Positions 59,160 to 64,000 of a DNA stretch of 64,000 nucleotides are shown here, in pieces. The stretch comes from Aristolochia californica (lineage: Eukaryota; Streptophyta; Magnoliopsida; Piperales; Aristolochiaceae), in the NCBI GenBank assembly GCA_029961685.1, contig JARWKL010000001.1, positions 53,470,062 through 53,534,061 of the forward strand. Reading direction: 5' to 3'. The notes under the pieces are model-generated. The model saw only the letters and a list, made by a program, of their open reading frames with translations. It did not search any database and was not told where the DNA came from. Position 1 is the stretch's first letter. The number at the start of each line of letters is the position of its first letter. A program made the position numbers and the translations under genes.

Positions 59160-61157
59160 GGTTCCTATTTCTTTGTCCCTTTAGAACTAGTTCAATATTT
59201 TTCATTCTTTACTAAGTATTTGTCATTTTCAAATGAGATTTTGTTTCCTTTGTCAAAAAATTTGACAAATGCTAAGTAAGCCTCTCATATCGGATATGAG
59301 AGAGGTTGAGGTGCCGATTTTACCAATTCTTGTAGTGGTACCTTTGCTATTGTTATCAAATGTTACATGACCACCATCTTTTAGTTTGAATTCTACAAAC
59401 TTCTTATCACTGGCCATGTGCCTTGAGCACTCGCTATCCAAAATCCATACATTTTTGGGTACCTTGGCTTAGGGAAAAACCTACATTACATGAAATTTAA
59501 CCTTTAGAAATCCATTTTAACTTGGGTCCCTTTGGGATTACATTTGAAACACTAGGTGATTTGGGCATCCAAACTTGTTTGCCCAAGGTTTTGTGGGCTA
59601 CCACAACGCTATCGATTGTTTTGGGTGTCCAATGTTCTTTGATGCCATTTACATTTTTGATTTGCAAATATGGGCATAGTATGCTACTCCATTGCAATAG
59701 TGGCATCGAATGTGAGCTATGGGAGTGAATTTCTTGTTTTGAATTTTCTTGTTCTTCCCAACTTTCCTCCTTGGTGTGGATTGTTGTCATAGAGCTTTGA
59801 CTTGTTCTAATTCAATGCTCTTATTTTCAAAAGCAAGTCTATCACAAGATAACTTGTCTATCACCCCACTTTATCATGAAGCATTAACCATATGGTTTTC
59901 ATTTGCTTCCTTCATGGCAATGAACTTTTCCTTAAGCTATGCAATCTCATGTCTTCGAGCATTGCATCTTTCTTTATATTTGTTTAGACTATGAATAATT
60001 TTTTCTAAAAACTTTTCTAATTCACTTTCATAGTCTGATTCGCTTACCTCTTTTGAAGTAGTAGACTCATCTTCATCTTCTATTGCCATGAGTCCAATAT
60101 CACTTTCTTCTTCCTTGGAATAGCCAGACTCTTCTTCCATAGTATCCCAAGCTGAGATCAAAACTTTCTTCTTCTTATTCTTTGGACCTTTGCTTGAGGA
60201 TGGGGTTCTTCCTTTTAGGTTTAGGCATTTGTTTCTTATATGCCGTGGTTTACCACACTCAAAATAAACATCAGTTTTCTTAAAAGATTTTTCTATTTAG
60301 TTCTAAATTGGCTTTTTCTAGAACATTTATTCTTTCAGTACATATTTTATAGATGTCTAGTGATGAAGCTCCCTTCACTAGAGTCATTTTCAGCACTAGC
60401 TTTAGCCTTAAAATCAAGGGTTTTTCTTTTGGGTTGTTTTTCCTCTACTTCTTGAGGTTCCATCTCATATGCATGGAGAATCCCTAGAAGCTCTTCCCAG
60501 CTCATAGTTCTAAAGTTAGTATTCTCATAAATAGCAGTCTTCCTCATGTCTCATGATTTTGGAAGTGTCTTATGAATCTTGTGATTTTTCCTATATAGGG
60601 AGATCTCTTCTCCTAAAATGTTCAATTCATTTATAATATGAGTGAACCTAGAGTTCATCTCAGCTATTGATTCATCCGATTTCATCTTGAATTCATCGTA
60701 TTGGGCAACCAACAACTAATCCTAGAGTCCTTGACTCTAGTGGTCCCTTCATGTGTGACTTCTAGTTTATCCCATATTTCCGTGGCAGTCTTAAATATGG
60801 AGACCCGATTAAAATTATTTGGTCCTAAGGCACACAACAATAAGTTGATGACCTTGGAGTTTGTTCTGAGTTACTCTTTGTCTGTCCTAGTCAACTCATT
60901 GAACCTCTTTGTGACAAGAATGTCATTCTCAAGTTTTTGAGCCATGAATGAGTCATTCTTTGTCACATATCAAATGTCCCAATCCAAGGATTTGAAGAAG
61001 ATTTTCATTCTTACTTTCCGTTACCCATAGTTAACTCCGTTAAATAATGAGGGACAATTGGCGAACTGTCCTTTATGAAGGAGCAGCTTATCTTGATATG
61101 CCATTTTAATCAAATTTCAAAATCAAGTAAATTTTGGCACAAATTCTGTTTTGGCCA
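59160..61157 (-). mobile_element. gag region of a Sirevirus-like copia element
   Basis: Read on minus from 61157 leftward: a gag frame with CALGPNNFNRVS, TATEIWDKLEVTHEGT and MSWEELLGILHAYE (UBN2-type gag), an acidic stretch rich in Glu/Ser (59937-60161), a basic segment, then CSRHMASDKKFV with KDGGHVTFDNNSKG, the protease/gag-pre-integrase transition. Frameshifts and stops occur throughout. The gag type and the 1.5-kb LTR that follows are Sirevirus-like. The 3' half of the element is missing. Confidence 0.8.
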
Positions 61158-61169
61158 GCTCTGATACCA
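61158..61169 (-). other. Primer-binding site of the Sirevirus-like element
   Basis: GCTCTGATACCA on +, separated by two bases from the LTR end at 61172. Confidence 0.8.
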
Positions 61170-61171
61170 AT

Positions 61172-62688
61172 TGTCAGCCCAAGTGACTTCTCAATACAAA
61201 TAAGGAGACAAAATTCACATACCAAATTGAACACCTAAAATTTTGTTATGGATGTTCCCCCTATTGGTATTCACCTGCCAAGAACCTGTGCTTGAGAAAT
61301 TCTACTAATAATTACTCTATTAGCTTGGAATTACAATAAAGAGATTTGGCTCTCCTTCAACCAAAATACAAGATTACAACTCAATCTCTCCAAGAGATTA
61401 GCTAGATTTTAGCTCTAGTAGACATTTACAACTAGATTTAACAAGGTTCTAGAAATTACAAAGAAAGGTAAAACTTACACCCTTTAAACCATGGAGAGAT
61501 AGCTTTCTCCTTGAGAGTGTCAAACTTCCAACTTTTGATACTAATATGTATGCAAGGAGTTGGAAATGAGAAAGGAATGGAAGAGATTTACAAAATAAGG
61601 CTCTCTCTTTCTCAAAATAAAACATAGGAAGGAATTTCAAGAGAATACTAATGAATTGCAATAGGTATACGAAATAAAGCTCATTAACTTCTCAATGGGA
61701 GGTTGGGTGGGGTATTTGTAAGTTTCCTTATAAGTTTCCCAAGCCAAACTAGACATTTTTGCCTATTTATAAAAGGTTGACTTCACATTGATTGATCAGT
61801 GTAAAGTGATTGATTGATCAATCATGTGTAACGACTATATTTCTATCAGAAAATGACTTATTGATCAATGGTATGATCAATCAATATCTTCTCATTGGGT
61901 CTAACATTTTAAGTTGACCAATCATTGCACATGGTATGATCGATCAATCATAATTTTCATTGGCAATGCATAACAATTATGATCGATCAATGACTTTGCC
62001 ATGATCGATCATGCTTTATATCCCTGATTAGCAAAGATTTGTATGATCAATTAGCCACACAGGTTGATCATTCAATCAACATGAATTTGTGTTTCCTGGA
62101 CAATATTGATTGATCAGACCACTTGAGTTGATTGATCATGCTTTATAACACAATTTAGACATGTTCTGGATGATTAATCGATCACGTTTTATATTTTTAG
62201 CCTGTGCACTTTTGGTTGATCGATCAATGTCGGATGTTGATCGATCAATCCAGTGCCAATTCACTATGTAAAATTTTACAGTATGAAATTTTGTGATCCT
62301 AAGTGATTTTAACATGGGTGAAATGTCTGTATGCTTTGATAAAAACATGTTTTAATGCAAATGTGTCCTCAAGCTCCAAATTTATATTGTACCTCAAGTT
62401 TTGGAAGAATTGGGCTACTCTCTTACATATTTGAGTTTTGACATTTTCCAATACTTTCTAAACTCTAGTCTTCAATTTTTTGCTTCTTTCTGAGGGTGCT
62501 TCTTTGATAACACTTTGACATTTCATGGAGCTTAAGGTCTTTGAGAAGCTTACGTTGGTTCATTGCTTAAACCTTTGTGCTATGTATTTCTTGAAGTAAA
62601 TACATCTAAAATGATTGAATTACAATTGTTAGCTTAATTAAGTTTTGTTTTAATTAAAATAAAAAAGAGAGTCAACTTTTGGTTAACA
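61172..62688 (-). mobile_element. Long 5' LTR (1.5 kb) of the Sirevirus-like element
   Basis: On minus it starts TGTTAACCAAAAGTTGACTC and ends CACTTGGGCTGACA, followed by the primer site. Between about 61780 and 62250 it holds many TGATCGATCA-like palindromes. The region 61380-61600 matches LTR fragments at 8330-8510 and 27470-27670. No coding capacity. Confidence 0.8.
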
Positions 62689-62699
62689 TTGTTTTGGTT

Positions 62700-63480
62700 T
62701 TACAAGACAGATGGTAGCCACTAATGTTTCCCTCTATGTCTCTCGAACTGCAATATCAATAGAATACGATTGGGTGAACTTCCATGTTTTTATAAGGACT
62801 CCGAATCTAGCAAAATAATTGTTCAAATTATAACCCTATCTAGTATTATACATCATTTGCAAAACTGTCAACATAAGAGTACAATGTTGAACAAGTGTCC
62901 CAAACTACTTTAGCTTTTTCAAAGTGGACAACATTGTTTATTACACTCTTTTCCATACTAGTAATCAACCAACTAATGATGAGAGTATATTCTTTAAAGC
63001 CATTTTTTATACATAATATCTTCCTCATCAACAAGAGGAGGTGGCTTAGCCAGATGATCCGATAAATCCCTACTAATGAGGAACCTTTTAATAGATTGAA
63101 ACCGGCTCCAGTAATTTGACAAACCCTTCAATGGTATGTAGTAATCTTGAGCAAATCATTTTTCCCAATTAAATTTGAGAAATTCTCTTCAGCCATGAGT
63201 CCTTCTATAATATACTGAAGCTAATCGCAAACTTATAAATCTTGAGTAAATATAACTCAAGGTACACAAGTATTTCAACAAAATTATTTAAAATTCAGAA
63301 CCTTGTTGAGTATAAGAGTTTGAAACTACCTTGAATAACCAGAAGCGGCAAGCAAGCAATAAGATAGGCAATCAAATCGACCAATAAAGCAAAATGCAAG
63401 ATAGGCCCTCGAATCGCAATAAGATAACCAGAGAAAACCACTCACCAAAGGCCACGAGCTTCACAGAGTTTCAATCCAAC
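62700..63480 (-). mobile_element. Ty1/copia gag fragment
   Basis: On minus, frame 62846-63034 reads SWLITSMEKSVINNV and FEKAKVVWDTCSTLYSY, the UBN2-type copia gag. It corresponds to the gag part of the 15230-22265 element at about 20530-20750. Interrupted by stops. The long LTR at 61172-62688 may have inserted into it. Confidence 0.65.
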
Positions 63481-63529
63481 TATTCTCTTACATCCTTTTC
63501 CATCAAAGTTTGGCTCGAAAAATCAGGAA

Positions 63530-63770
63530 GGATGCTCGGCTAGAGTCCTTCTCCTACAATGACTTTCGCTTCAACCCAGAATGTTGTTCCCGGTCTGAAT
63601 CCTTCTCCAACAAGGACTCAAGACTTCCAAGGAAGTTGAACATAGGTGGCTGCTCCTCGTTTGGAATCCTTCACTAACAAAGACTCAACTTCAAAGATGT
63701 CAAACAAAGACTGCTATTGATTGGTCGGAATCCTTTACCAAGAAGTACTTGGTTTCCAAAAAACAGGAAA
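63530..63770. repeat. Degenerate tandem motif series
   Basis: GAGTCCTTCTCCTACAATGA, GAATCCTTCTCCAACAAGGA, GAATCCTTCACTAACAAAGA and GAATCCTTTACCAAGAAGTA recur about every 55-70 bases. Each is an imperfect inverted repeat (GARTCCTT..AAGGACTC). A related word occurs at about 21162. Probably retroelement non-coding sequence. Confidence 0.5.
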
Positions 63771-64000
63771 CACCACTGCTGCTCTCGGTGCACCAAGTTT
63801 CGATCAACATGAGGAGAAATTATGCTTTCCTTCCTTCTAGGTCCCAGCCTAGCAAAACATCAAGAAGAAGGTTTCCAAATTTCCTTGTAATTTCTTCTTT
63901 CCACTGAAATATTACCTTACAAATAGTAGGTAAAACTGTAGTCTTTCTATCATTTGTTTTTTTGCTTGTTCATTCAACTTGTAGGAAAAAAATTGCCAGC

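Noticed and set aside
61780..62250. Regularly repeated palindromes as a possible CRISPR-like or satellite array
   Set aside because: Spacing is irregular, copies vary, and the block lies within a defined LTR.

Overview
This is nuclear DNA of a flowering plant. It is AT-rich, has spliced genes with GT..AG introns, and is packed with retrotransposon remains. The genes resemble angiosperm families, but nothing fixes the species. Most of the window is degenerate LTR-retrotransposon sequence. Many unrelated elements carry the same primer-binding site, TGGTATCAGAGC, the complement of the initiator tRNA-Met 3' end.

Genes. (1) 11796-14587 (+): thirteen in-frame exons encode the methyltransferase half of a plant cyclopropane-fatty-acid synthase, but the usual N-terminal FAD-oxidase half is not found upstream. 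(2) 24472-24660 (+): a 62-residue acidic protein resembling SMALL ACIDIC PROTEIN 1, with CCAAT and TATA boxes. (3) 37830-38170 (+): the C-terminal part of a small RmlC-like cupin gene whose first exon looks damaged. (4) 39646-50896 (-): a complete 14-coding-exon gene for an AMBRA1-like WD40 protein. I assembled 2676 coding nt (891 residues) and every junction stays in frame. Its 5' UTR probably reaches about 55.3 kb.

Layout. 1-2.1 kb: a direct-repeat-flanked retroelement carrying a decayed poly(A)-binding-protein RRM segment. 2.2-11.2 kb: LINE, LTR and copia fragments. 11.8-14.6 kb: the cyclopropane synthase. 15.2-22.3 kb: a decayed copia element on the minus strand, split by a 1.34-kb solo LTR. 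23-24.1 kb: a solo LTR and repeat; then the small acidic gene. 26-29.5 kb: a foldback MITE and LTR/copia pieces. 30.15-32.06 kb: a hAT-like element with a nested long LTR. 33.45-36.35 kb: a nearly intact LTR element with no coding capacity, inserted into coding-like sequence. 36.8-38.2 kb: an LTR fragment and the cupin. 39-55.3 kb: the WD40 gene; its introns hold a copia element (containing a 351-bp TRIM), a truncated LINE and a second non-coding LTR element. 56.4-64 kb: solo LTRs, copia 3' ends, a 209-bp miniature TRIM and a long-LTR (Sirevirus-like) gag region.

The four genes show no sign of being functionally linked. The most unusual items are the two miniature TRIMs, the FAD-less cyclopropane synthase, the long LTRs with GATC palindromes, and the host-gene fragment captured at the left edge. 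I saw no rRNA, tRNA or CRISPR array.
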